Below, in pieces: positions 23,955 through 31,998 of a DNA stretch of 64,000 nucleotides. Positions within the stretch are counted from its first letter, which is position 1. Every line of letters starts with the position of its first letter. Under the pieces are notes generated by a model. That model had not been told where the DNA came from and ran no database searches. It saw only the letters and a list, made by a program, of their open reading frames with translations. Made by a program: the position numbers and the translations under genes. The stretch comes from CAVPTL01 sp963727235 (GTDB lineage Bacteria > Actinomycetota > Thermoleophilia > Gaiellales > JAICJC01). The DNA is taken from NCBI GenBank assembly GCA_963727235.1, contig CAVSFZ010000002.1, forward strand, positions 22,598-86,597, in the 5' to 3' direction.

Positions 23955-25945
23955 TAGCTGCGGGGCCGGGTCTTCTGCGGGTCGTAGATCGGCAGCGTGT
24001 CCACGATCGCGGGCACCAACCGGCCGTCGGGCAGCGTGACCTCGACCTGCGATCCGGGCGTTGTCAGCTCGACGTCGATCGTGGCCATCGCGATCAGCTT
24101 GTCGACGGTGGGCGAGCGGCCCGCCGACGGCGACGTCAGCTTGCCCACCCCGCGCCCGTTCTGGAACACCGGAGTGTTGTAGTCGGGAGCCTCGTCACCC
24201 GCGATCACCAGCGTGACCGTGCGATGGGTGATCCCGGCCTCATGCTCGGCCACCAGCGCGTCGCGGCCAACGAAGTCGGGCTTGTCGAGCTTGATCATGC
24301 GATCGAGGTTCACGTGGAACGGCGACGTCACCGACGGGAAGTAATCGAAGCCGAGGAAGATCAGCCCGGCCTCGATCCGCAGTGACTCCACCGCGGCCAG
24401 CCCGTAGGGGCGGATGCCGACGTCGGCGCCCTGGTCGAGCACCGCCTGCCACACTCGCTCGGCGCCCTCGCGCGGCACGAAGATCTCGTAGCCGATCTCG
24501 CCCGAGTAGCCGGTGCGTGACACGTAGCAGCCGTCGACGCCACCGACCTTGATCGGATCCGGGAACCAGCGGAAGTACTTGAGCCCCTCCACGTCGGCGT
24601 CGGTAAGCCGGCCGAGCAGCTCGCGCGAGCGCGGCCCCTGCAGCTGCAGGTGGGGAATCTCGAACGTGCGCTCCTCGATCTCCAGGTTGAGGTGCGCGCA
24701 CGCCTGGCGGAAGTGGTCGGCGTCGGATTCGAGCGCGGTCACGACGAACACGCTCTCGTCGTCCTCACCGCGGTACACCACGCCGTCGCCGAGCATCTTG
24801 CCGTTGCGGTCGCAGAACGGCCCGTACCGGCACTGGCCGACGGCCAGCGCCGCCATGTCACTGGTGAAGACGTGGTCGGCAGCCGCGAGCGCATCCGTAC
24901 CCTTGAAGAACCACTTGCGCAGCGGTGACTCGTCCCACACACCCACGGCCTCACGCACGGCATGGTGCTCGGCGATGGGATCGCCGAAATCCGAGATCCA
25001 CTCCCAACCCTCGAACTCGCCGAAGGTGCCGCCCAGCCGCCGCTGGATGGCATCGAACCCGGTACGCAGCATGCCGTCGGGGTACACGCCCGATGGGGCC
25101 GGCTCGCTCACGATCATGGCCGCGGCGGCGGCGCCGTCAAAAGGGGGTGCGAACGAATCAGCCGGAGGGATGGGCACCTCGACCGGCATGATCGTGGTTG
25201 GGGTGGCCCGGCGGGTCAGCTCCTGATGGCCGGGCGGAAGCACCATGGTGACGCCGAGCAGTGCGCGGGCGGCGGCCGGGTTGGGGAGCGTGCGGTACTG
25301 CTCGACCGGCTGCTTCTCGGCCCGATCGAGGTTGCGGCGGAGCCGCCGCAACCGAGCCTGGAGGCCGGCGTCGATGCCGGGCGTCGAGAAGATCGCCTGC
25401 TCGACGTATGACTCCACCACCCGGTTTCCCACCAGCGACAGATCGGCGTCGCGGGCCCGGCCCGTGAGCGCCGAGTAGGTGACCACGCAGCGCACGGTCT
25501 CGAGATACGTGTTCCAGGTCGAGAGCACGACCTCGCCGCGACAGCGGGCGCCGGTCTCGGGGATCGCCAACAGCGTGATGTTACGATCGGTGATCGCCTC
25601 GATCAGCGCTTCGGCGGTGGGCTGGATGATGGTCACGAACTTGTGCAGCGGCCACACGTCGAGCTGGTTGAAGTCACCCGGCTCGCACCCGATCCCGATC
25701 ATGAAGTTGTCGGCGTAGCGGAAGAAGTTGCCGGTGCCCTTGGTCTCGCGCAGGTGGTCGTAGAAGAGCGTTGTGGTGGCGCAGATCAGGTTGGAGCAGC
25801 CGACGCCGTCCATGGGGTTGGCCATGACCACGCCGAGCCGGTCCTGCGGGGTCCATCCACCGGGCCAGAGATCGGCGAGCGTGGAGACCGAATCTCCCCG
25901 CTCGACGCTGAAGTCATCGGATGAGAGCGCGTAAGAAGAATGCAT
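23954..25945 (-). CDS. GcvT-family (aminomethyltransferase-like) protein with unrecognised N-terminal domain
   Basis: A 663-residue protein. Residues ~300-655 are a GcvT/T-protein-like folate-binding domain: AVGVWDESPLRKWFFKG, QCRYGPFCDRNGKMLGDGVVYR, LQLQGPRSRELL, SRTGYSGEIGYEIFVP and AAVESLRIEAGLIFLGFD are typical of GcvT, sarcosine/dimethylglycine and DMSP demethylase relatives. Such enzymes transfer methyl or methylene groups to tetrahydrofolate. Residues 1 to ~270 are additional, with GVVMANPMDGVGCSNLICATTTLFYDHLRET (split here by a space: GVVMANPMDGVGC SNLICATTT), and I recognise no family in them. No dehydrogenase domain is present, so it is not a classical sarcosine oxidase. It may serve methylated-amine catabolism with the neighbouring GMC enzyme. 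Confidence 0.75.
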   Translation of the reverse strand: MHSSYALSSDDFSVERGDSVSTLADLWPGGWTPQDRLGVVMANPMDGVGCSNLICATTTLFYDHLRETKGTGNFFRYADNFMIGIGCEPGDFNQLDVWPLHKFVTIIQPTAEALIEAITDRNITLLAIPETGARCRGEVVLSTWNTYLETVRCVVTYSALTGRARDADLSLVGNRVVESYVEQAIFSTPGIDAGLQARLRRLRRNLDRAEKQPVEQYRTLPNPAAARALLGVTMVLPPGHQELTRRATPTTIMPVEVPIPPADSFAPPFDGAAAAAMIVSEPAPSGVYPDGMLRTGFDAIQRRLGGTFGEFEGWEWISDFGDPIAEHHAVREAVGVWDESPLRKWFFKGTDALAAADHVFTSDMAALAVGQCRYGPFCDRNGKMLGDGVVYRGEDDESVFVVTALESDADHFRQACAHLNLEIEERTFEIPHLQLQGPRSRELLGRLTDADVEGLKYFRWFPDPIKVGGVDGCYVSRTGYSGEIGYEIFVPREGAERVWQAVLDQGADVGIRPYGLAAVESLRIEAGLIFLGFDYFPSVTSPFHVNLDRMIKLDKPDFVGRDALVAEHEAGITHRTVTLVIAGDEAPDYNTPVFQNGRGVGKLTSPSAGRSPTVDKLIAMATIDVELTTPGSQVEVTLPDGRLVPAIVDTLPIYDPQKTRPRS

Positions 25946-26005
25946 GCAGGCAGTTTACGGCACGGATGGGCACGGTTCCTGCCGACCGATGGGCGACTCT
26001 GTCTG

Positions 26006-26314
26006 TTACGGGTCGCGCAAGATCGCGTGACTTCCAATTCGCCGCCATCGGATGCACACTTCGTCTCCGACCCGGCTCCACTCGAACGTGGCTCGGCCAT
26101 CCGGGCCCGAAAACGACCAGGTCATCTCCCAGACCCCCTTCGCACCTTCGACCGACTTGACCCGCAGAGTTGCCGGCCACGGCGTCCCCGGCTCGGCGGC
26201 GACTCTCTCGGCGGCCTTGATGAACAGCGGCAACGCAGCCCTCACCAAAGCCTGTTCAGGCTTGGACAACCGCCGGTAGTCGAGGATGAACGCGTCCGTG
26301 CGCTGGTACTTCAC
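26006..26314 (-). CDS. ParE/RelE-like toxin of a type II toxin-antitoxin module
   Basis: A 102-residue basic protein with the sequence style of small RelE/ParE-fold toxins: an N-terminal helix pair (FILDYRRLSKPEQALVRAALPLFIKAAE), a strand region LRVKSVEGAKGVWEMTWSF and the C-terminal strand EVCIRWRRIGSHAIL. Members act as ribosome-dependent RNases or gyrase poisons; which one cannot be told here. GTG start overlaps the stop of the AbrB-type antitoxin gene (GTGA), the classic antitoxin-first arrangement. Confidence 0.72.
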   Translation of the reverse strand: MKYQRTDAFILDYRRLSKPEQALVRAALPLFIKAAERVAAEPGTPWPATLRVKSVEGAKGVWEMTWSFSGPDGRATFEWSRVGDEVCIRWRRIGSHAILRDP

Positions 26315-26595
26315 TCGTCATCGAGGGAGCCAAGGAAATCGTCGCCACTCTCGAACGTCACGACGCGGCCGGCCTTGACGTCCTCGTCGGCTTCGCGCTC
26401 CATCCGCTGCCAGCGGTCCGTCCAGAACCATGCCTGATCCGCGGGAACCGGCACGTGGGGCCGGAGCAGGATGCCGTCTTCGCGCTCGACCACCTCAACC
26501 TGTGCGCCCGGGCGATCCAAGCCATGCCGTCGACGAACATCCGCGGGCAGCGAGAGCACTCCACGCGCCTGAAGTGTGACGAAGGGGTGATCCAT
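26311..26595 (-). CDS. AbrB/SpoVT-MazE-like antitoxin
   Basis: A 94-residue protein whose N-terminal half is a swapped-hairpin AbrB-type DNA-binding domain: VTLQARGVLSLPADVRRRHGL, then GAQVEVVEREDGILLRP. The acidic C-terminus (EREADEDVKAGRVVTFES, ending LGSLDDE) would wrap the toxin. ATG at 26595 is 7 nt after a consensus -10 box, so the message is nearly leaderless. An inverted repeat over the promoter is a likely autoregulatory operator. Confidence 0.75.
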   Translation of the reverse strand: MDHPFVTLQARGVLSLPADVRRRHGLDRPGAQVEVVEREDGILLRPHVPVPADQAWFWTDRWQRMEREADEDVKAGRVVTFESGDDFLGSLDDE

Positions 26596-26602
26596 GGGTC
26601 GC

Positions 26603-26631
26603 AGTATAGCTGCATTACTGCAAAGCAGCAA
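26603..26631 (-). promoter_or_regulatory. Promoter and candidate operator of the toxin-antitoxin operon
   Basis: On the minus strand TTGCTG and TATACT are separated by exactly 17 nt, close to the sigma-70 consensus. The ATG follows 7 nt after TATACT. Overlapping inverted repeats (GTAT-a-GCTGC / GCAGC-a-ATAC, and TGCATTACTGCA inside) make this a plausible antitoxin-binding operator. Confidence 0.75.
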
Positions 26632-26652
26632 TACCTAGAGGTCCTGTCACAA

Positions 26653-26685
26653 GTGAATAATTGGTGCCTGGCACCAATTATTCAC
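26653..26685. repeat. Palindromic intergenic repeat, copy 5 (ATT-arm type)
   Basis: Perfect 16-bp arms GTGAATAATTGGTGCC around a central T. The variable arm is ATT/AAT instead of AAA/TTT, again compensated on the other side. It lies in a divergent intergenic region, next to copy 6. Confidence 0.92.
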
Positions 26686-26698
26686 CCGGGCCGTGGGG

Positions 26699-26730
26699 GT
26701 GAATAACGGTGCCTGGGCACCGTTATTCAC
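26699..26730. repeat. Palindromic intergenic repeat, copy 6 (ACG-arm type)
   Basis: 15-bp arms GTGAATAACGGTGCC with a two-base centre (TG), so this copy has an even-length core. It is 13 bp from copy 5 and precedes the GMC oxidoreductase gene by 54 bp. The pair lies between two divergently transcribed units, so a pure terminator role does not explain it. Confidence 0.9.
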
Positions 26731-26784
26731 AAACCGGGGCGTGTGTGCGAGGATGACCACCCAATCTTCGACACGGGAGTCGTC

Positions 26785-28314
26785 ATGGCAGACACGTTCG
26801 ATTATGTGGTGGTGGGCGGCGGAAGCGCGGGGGCGGCGGTGGCCGCTCGGCTCTCGGAAGATCCGAACGTGTCGGTCTGCGTCCTGGAGTGGGGCCCGAC
26901 CGACGTCGGTTTCGAAGACGTGCTCCAGATCCGGCACTGGCTGGGGCTGCTCGAAGGCCCGATCGACCTGGCCTACACGACCACCCTTCAGCCCCGCGGC
27001 AACGCCCACATCGTGCACTCACGCGCGGCCGTGCTCGGCGGCTGCTCCTCCCACAACACCATGATCTGGTTCAAGCCGTTCCCCGGCGACTGGCAGGATT
27101 GGGTCGACCAGGGCTGCACCGGCTGGGAGCCCGAGGGCATGGAGGAGTACTACCAGCGCATCCCCGGCCCGCACCAGATCGTGGCCGAGAAGGATCGAAA
27201 CGCCATCCTGTACGACTGGATCGAGGCCTGCGGCGCCGCCCTCGGCGTCGACCGCAACACCGACTGGAACGCTGCCCCGTTCCACGACGGCGCCGGCTTC
27301 CTGGACGTCGGCTACAACGAGTCGAACGGCGTGCGCTCGTCCTCCAGCGTGATGTACCTGCACCCGATCATGGGCAAGCGCGCCAACCTCGAGGTGCGCA
27401 CCGACACCCGCGCCCACCGGATCGAGTTCTCGGGTAATCGCGCCGTGGCGGTGCACACCGAGGACAAGAGCGGCGGCGTCGACCGGGTCGCCGCAAGCCG
27501 CGAGATCATCGTCGCCTGCGGCTCTGTGGACACACCGCGGCTCCTGATGTACTCCGGCGTCGGCCCGCGCAAGCAGCTCGAGCACTTCGGCATCGACGTG
27601 GTCGCCGACCTACCCGGCGTGGGCGAGAACCTGATCGACCATCCCGAGTCGATCATCATCTGGAAGCTGAAGCGGCCGATGGGCCCCGAGGGCTGCATGG
27701 ACGCCGACTGCGCCCTGTTCGTGAACCGCCTCGGCAACGACGAGCGGCCCGACCTGATGTACCACACCTATCAGCTCCCGTTCACGTTCAACACCGAGCG
27801 ATTGGGCTACGAGGTGCCGGATGACCGCTGGTGCATCTGCATGACCCCGAACATCCCCCGCTCGCATTCCAAGGGCCGGCTGTACCTGCTCTCCAAGGAT
27901 CCCAACATCAAGCCGGCGCTGGACTTCAAGTACTTCACCGACGAGGACGGCTACGACGAGCAGACGATCGTTGACGGGCTCAAGATCGCCCGCCAGGTGG
28001 CCGCCGAAGGCCCCTTCGCCGACTGGATCGAACGCGAGATCGCACCCGGCCCCGACATCACCTCCGACGAGGGGCTATCCGAGTACGGGCGGGCGGTGCA
28101 CCACACCGTGTACCACCCGTCGGGCACGTGCCGCATGGGCGACGCCGGCGACGACATGGCTGTGGTCGACCCCGAGCTGCGGATACGCGGCCTGGAGGGC
28201 ATCAGCATCGCCGACGGCTCGATCTTCCCGAGCATGCCGACGGTGAACCCGGTGGTGGGCACGTTCATGATCGGCGAGAAGTCGGCCGACCTGGTGAGGG
28301 CGCGTACGAGCTAG
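26785..28314 (+). CDS. GMC family oxidoreductase, choline oxidase-like
   Basis: A 509-residue FAD enzyme. N-terminal DYVVVGGGSAGAAVAARL binds ADP; LGGCSSHN (about residue 84-91) has the histidine that carries covalent FAD in choline oxidase; HTVYHPSGTCRMG (~440) and PTVNPVVGTFMIGE (~488) hold the catalytic His and Asn regions. It is closer to choline oxidase than to glucose or cholesterol oxidases by these motifs, so conversion of choline or another amino-alcohol to its acid is inferred. ATG at 26785 is used because the FAD fold begins there and CGGGAG lies upstream. Confidence 0.83.
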   Translation: MADTFDYVVVGGGSAGAAVAARLSEDPNVSVCVLEWGPTDVGFEDVLQIRHWLGLLEGPIDLAYTTTLQPRGNAHIVHSRAAVLGGCSSHNTMIWFKPFPGDWQDWVDQGCTGWEPEGMEEYYQRIPGPHQIVAEKDRNAILYDWIEACGAALGVDRNTDWNAAPFHDGAGFLDVGYNESNGVRSSSSVMYLHPIMGKRANLEVRTDTRAHRIEFSGNRAVAVHTEDKSGGVDRVAASREIIVACGSVDTPRLLMYSGVGPRKQLEHFGIDVVADLPGVGENLIDHPESIIIWKLKRPMGPEGCMDADCALFVNRLGNDERPDLMYHTYQLPFTFNTERLGYEVPDDRWCICMTPNIPRSHSKGRLYLLSKDPNIKPALDFKYFTDEDGYDEQTIVDGLKIARQVAAEGPFADWIEREIAPGPDITSDEGLSEYGRAVHHTVYHPSGTCRMGDAGDDMAVVDPELRIRGLEGISIADGSIFPSMPTVNPVVGTFMIGEKSADLVRARTS

Positions 28315-28316
28315 GC

Positions 28317-29156
28317 GTGCCCCGCATCGAGATCCCCATCGACGACGGGATGTTGGTCGGCGACCGCGAGGGCACGGGTGCGCCGGCGCTGGTTCTGCAC
28401 GGCGGGCCGGCGATCGGGGACTACACCGATGGGCTTGCCGTCGAGCTCAACGACATGTTCGAGACGGTGCGCTACACCCAGCGGGGCACGCCGCCGAGCT
28501 CCGTCGGCGGACCGTTCTCGATCGAGACGCACATGGCTGACGCACTCGCGGTGATGGACGCACAGGGCTGGCCCAAGGCCTGGGTGGCGGGCCACTCGTG
28601 GGGCGGCCACCTGGCGCTGCACCTTGCCGTCGCCCATCCCGAGCGGCTGCTCGGGGTGATCTGCATCTGTCCGCTGGGAGCGACCCCCGACCTGTTCAGC
28701 GACATGAGCGCCGCCCTGGCGCGCGGGATGTCGGCGGCGGAGACCGCCAGGGTGGAGGAGATCGAGCAACGTCGTCGTGACGGGGTCGTGACCGAAGCCG
28801 ACCTGATGGAACGGTGGCAGATCCTGTGGCCGCTGTTCTTCGCCGACCCCGCGGGCGGCTGGACGTTTCCCTGCGAGCACGTGGGCGTGCAGTGCTCGAT
28901 CGGCACCAACGCGTCGATCAGCTCTCACATGAAGGCCGGAACGCTCGTCAGCGGCCTCCCCGGATTAACCGCCCCCGCGCTGTTCGTCCACGGCGGGCTC
29001 GACCCACTGCCTCCGCGCTCGTCACTGGAGGCGGCCGCGCTGATCCCGGAAGCTCAGGTCGAGATCATCCCGGGACGCGGACACTTCCCATGGCTCGAGC
29101 AGCCCGGTGAGGTGCGCGCAGCGGTGGAGCGGATGCTGGACGGTGCCAGAGTGTGA
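28317..29156 (+). CDS. Alpha/beta-hydrolase, proline iminopeptidase-like
   Basis: A 279-residue hydrolase with HGGP oxyanion segment (LVLHGGPAIGDY), nucleophile elbow GHSWGGH, acid in HGGLDPLPP and catalytic histidine in GRGHFPW. The HGGP plus GHSWGG combination is typical of proline iminopeptidases and related esterases. The GTG start is 2 nt after the stop of the choline-oxidase-like gene, so the two are almost certainly co-transcribed. Substrate not known. It converges on the LLM gene with a 6-nt gap. Confidence 0.8.
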   Translation: MPRIEIPIDDGMLVGDREGTGAPALVLHGGPAIGDYTDGLAVELNDMFETVRYTQRGTPPSSVGGPFSIETHMADALAVMDAQGWPKAWVAGHSWGGHLALHLAVAHPERLLGVICICPLGATPDLFSDMSAALARGMSAAETARVEEIEQRRRDGVVTEADLMERWQILWPLFFADPAGGWTFPCEHVGVQCSIGTNASISSHMKAGTLVSGLPGLTAPALFVHGGLDPLPPRSSLEAAALIPEAQVEIIPGRGHFPWLEQPGEVRAAVERMLDGARV

Positions 29157-29162
29157 CCGCGC

Positions 29163-30215
29163 TCATCCCGGCGGCAGCTCCGCCAGCTCGGCCAAGAGCT
29201 GGTAGGAGCGCGTCCGTGCTGTGGCCGACGGAGCGTTGGTGGTGGCCATGAACTCGGCCACGCCGGTCTCGGCCAAGAGCTCGGTCATGCGCCGCCGAAC
29301 CGTCTCGGGACTGCCGATCACCTGAGGCGCCAGCCAGCTTTCGACGAAGGCGCGCTCTTGCGGTGTCCACTCGTGGGCCTCGATGTCGGCGACCGTCGGC
29401 AGCCGCGCCGGTGGGTATCCCGAGCGCATCCGAGCGAATGACAGGGCGATCGCCGAGGCCAGCAGATTGGCCTCGTCGTCGTCCGGCGCGCACACCACCA
29501 TCGCGGTCACCATTGCATACGGCTTGTCCAGGATCTCTGACGGCCGGAAATGCTCGCGGTAGAGGTCGAGCGCGGGCACGGTGTTGTGAGCGCTGAAGTG
29601 GTGGGCGAAGGCGAACGGCAGCCCCAGCGCACCCGCCACCTGGGCGCTGAAGCCGCTCGACCCGAGCAGCCAGATCGCGGGCAGGTCGCCGCCGTAGCCG
29701 GGGATGGCGCGAATCCCGCGGTAGTCCTCGCCCGGCTCGAAGCCCTCGAAGAAGCCGTACAGCTCGTGCAGGAGCTGAGGCAGATCGTCGCTGGCCCCCA
29801 GCCGGCGCAGGGCGGCGGCGGTGCGCTGGTCGGTGCCGGGGGCGCGCCCGATACCGAGGTCGATCCGGCCGGGGAACAGGGCCTCCAGCGTCCCGAAGCG
29901 CTCGGCCACGACCAGCGGCGCGTGGTTGGGCAGCATCACGCCGCCCGATCCCAGCCGGATCCGGGAGGTACGCGCGCCCGCGTTTGCGATCAGCACCTCG
30001 GGCGCGGAGCTGGCGATCCCGGGCATGTTGTGGTGCTCCGCATACCACAGCCGGTGATAGCCGAGCCGCTCAGCCTCCTGCACCAGCGCGGTCGAGTCGG
30101 CCAGCGCCTCGACCGGCGAGCGGTCGCTGCTCACCGGGGCGACGTCGAGCACCGACAGCGGCACGCCGAACACCGGTGAGGCCGCGGCGGCTGCGATGTC
30201 GTGCATCGCGCTCAT
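29163..30215 (-). CDS. LLM class flavin-dependent oxidoreductase (MsnO8-like)
   Basis: A 350-residue luciferase-like monooxygenase. LSVLDVAPVSSDRSPVEAL at the N-terminus and RLWYAEHHNMPGIASSAPEVLIA resemble the MsnO8 group of FMN- or F420-dependent oxidoreductases. The TIM-barrel continues with RIRLGSGGVMLPNHAPLVVAERFGTL and GRIDLGIGRAPGTD. It is the last gene of the P450 operon and overlaps the upstream small gene (ATGA). Cofactor choice cannot be settled by eye. Confidence 0.85.
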   Translation of the reverse strand: MSAMHDIAAAAASPVFGVPLSVLDVAPVSSDRSPVEALADSTALVQEAERLGYHRLWYAEHHNMPGIASSAPEVLIANAGARTSRIRLGSGGVMLPNHAPLVVAERFGTLEALFPGRIDLGIGRAPGTDQRTAAALRRLGASDDLPQLLHELYGFFEGFEPGEDYRGIRAIPGYGGDLPAIWLLGSSGFSAQVAGALGLPFAFAHHFSAHNTVPALDLYREHFRPSEILDKPYAMVTAMVVCAPDDDEANLLASAIALSFARMRSGYPPARLPTVADIEAHEWTPQERAFVESWLAPQVIGSPETVRRRMTELLAETGVAEFMATTNAPSATARTRSYQLLAELAELPPG

Positions 30216-30667
30216 CCGTACAGGTGGTCGCGAACCAGCTGCAGCAGGCGATCGACCGGCACCCCCCTGACCGCCAGCCGCAGCGCAAACGCCTCCAGCC
30301 CATTGATCCGGCCACTGTTCTCACCGTCGTCCACGGCTCGGTTGAGGCCGGCTCGGGCGGCATCGTCGATCTCGGCCTTGGTCAGATGGTGGTCGCGCTT
30401 GAACTGGTTCAGCTCCGCGTCGCTGGTGAGCGCCAGGCCGAGCGTCTCGGACGGGACGTTGAGCTTGCAGGCGGCCCCGTCGAGCGCCGACAGCGCCGCC
30501 TGGCTGAGCACGTCGTCGAGTGAGTGGGTGGGCGCCCAGGTGCGCGACTGGCAGGGATCGCCGGACGCGGTCGGCTTGTAGTCGAGGCCCCCGGCGGCGA
30601 GGTTGAGTGCGACCGGTGAGAGCGCCACCACGCAGGCCACCGCGGCGAATCGGGCATCGCCGATCAT
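30212..30667 (-). CDS. Small secreted or membrane-anchored protein of unknown function
   Basis: 151 residues. The N-terminus (RFAAVACVVALSPVALNLAAGG) is a signal peptide or anchor; the rest is helical and charged, with two cysteines (CQSRTW and ACKL) that could pair outside the membrane. No family recognised. Start at 30667 overlaps the MFS stop (ATGA), and its stop overlaps the LLM start, so it is firmly part of the operon. Confidence 0.68.
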   Translation of the reverse strand: MIGDARFAAVACVVALSPVALNLAAGGLDYKPTASGDPCQSRTWAPTHSLDDVLSQAALSALDGAACKLNVPSETLGLALTSDAELNQFKRDHHLTKAEIDDAARAGLNRAVDDGENSGRINGLEAFALRLAVRGVPVDRLLQLVRDHLYG

Positions 30668-31992
30668 GTCACCCGCTTCCTCATCATCGCCAGCGGGATC
30701 AGCGACAGAAGCGCCATCCCGGCGGCCAGCGCGAACGGCACCGAGAAGGCCTTGGTGACCGCCTTTTCGATCTGATCGATGACCGCATCGTGCAGCTGCT
30801 GCACGTCGGCGCCGTCGCCCAGGGGCGCAAACGCCGAGTCGAGATTGGGCGGCTTGGTGACGGGCGCGGTGCCGACCAGGTCGGCCAGCCGCCCACCCAG
30901 ATCGATCTTGTCGGTGAGGCTGAGCGACGACTCCAGCACCAACCTGGTGGCGGACGCCTCTGCCGCGGCCGCCTGCTTGTCGAGCTGGTTGGTGAAGATC
31001 GGCGTCAGGATCAGCAGCCCGATGCAGATGCCTGCGTGGCGGGCGGCGATCGTCCAGCCGCCATGGATTCCCAGCGGAGAGCGGCCGGCCAGTGCGGTCG
31101 CGGTGAGCGCGCTGATGGCGAGCGCCAGCCCCGCGCCGATCACGATCTGGGGCGCGATCATCCATTGCCACTCGGCTCCCGGCAGCACCGCCAGCGACAG
31201 CAGCCCTCCGCCGATCAGGATCGAGCCTCCGACCGCCCGCGCCCACGGCGTGCCGACGGAGGGCAGCAGCCGGTACACCGCCAGGGCTGCGAGTGGCATC
31301 ACGGTCACCACCGCCGCGGCCTGAAGCGGGCTATTGCCCCAGCCGTTGATGAGCAGAAGGACGATCAGAAAGAGCGCGGCCGTGAGCGAGGCAGACACCA
31401 GTCCCAGCGCGACGTTGGCGGGGACGTCCGGCCGGTCGGCGGGGGCCACCGGCTGCCGCTCGCCGGAGCGCGGGATCAGCACCAGTGCGATCAGCGCCAG
31501 CGGCACCTGCACCGCGAAGATCGCCTTCCACGAGATCGTGTCGGTGAGGATCCCACCGATCGCCGGACCCGCGGCTGCTCCGATCACTCCGGCTGCCGAC
31601 CACACCGCGATCGCCCGCCGTTCGCTGCCGGTGGCCGTCGGCAGCAGTTCGAGCGCGGCACAGATGGCGGCGGCGCCGCCGATCGCCTGCACCCCGCGCG
31701 AAGCCAGAAGCCAGCCGAAGGTGGGGGCGACGGCACAGCCCAGCGAGGCGGCCGCGAACACGATCAAGCCGACGCGGCAGAAGGCAGCGGGCGCCCGCCG
31801 CCGAGCGAGATGGGCGGCCGGCACGGCCACGATCGCAAGCACCAGGTTGAACAGCGTCAGCACCCACGCGACGTCGTTGATGGAGACGTCGTAGTGCACA
31901 AGGATCTCGGGCAGCGCCAGGATCACGATGGACGAGTCGGCAAGCACCATCGCCACCGCCAGGCCAAGGGCGAATGTGGGAGTGCGGGACAC
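30664..31992 (-). CDS. MFS transporter, DHA2-like
   Basis: A 442-residue carrier beginning FALGLAVAMVLADSSIVILALPEI, with repeated hydrophobic helices, RGVQAIGGAAAICAALEL and PAIGGILTDTISWKAIFAVQVP typical of the drug:H+ antiporter branch. A long extracytoplasmic loop (about residues 330-420, rich in Ala and Asp) lies before the last helix. GTG start 6 nt downstream of the FprA stop. Within the P450 operon it might export the P450 product. Confidence 0.82.
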   Translation of the reverse strand: MSRTPTFALGLAVAMVLADSSIVILALPEILVHYDVSINDVAWVLTLFNLVLAIVAVPAAHLARRRAPAAFCRVGLIVFAAASLGCAVAPTFGWLLASRGVQAIGGAAAICAALELLPTATGSERRAIAVWSAAGVIGAAAGPAIGGILTDTISWKAIFAVQVPLALIALVLIPRSGERQPVAPADRPDVPANVALGLVSASLTAALFLIVLLLINGWGNSPLQAAAVVTVMPLAALAVYRLLPSVGTPWARAVGGSILIGGGLLSLAVLPGAEWQWMIAPQIVIGAGLALAISALTATALAGRSPLGIHGGWTIAARHAGICIGLLILTPIFTNQLDKQAAAAEASATRLVLESSLSLTDKIDLGGRLADLVGTAPVTKPPNLDSAFAPLGDGADVQQLHDAVIDQIEKAVTKAFSVPFALAAGMALLSLIPLAMMRKRVT

Positions 31993-31998
31993 CGAGGC

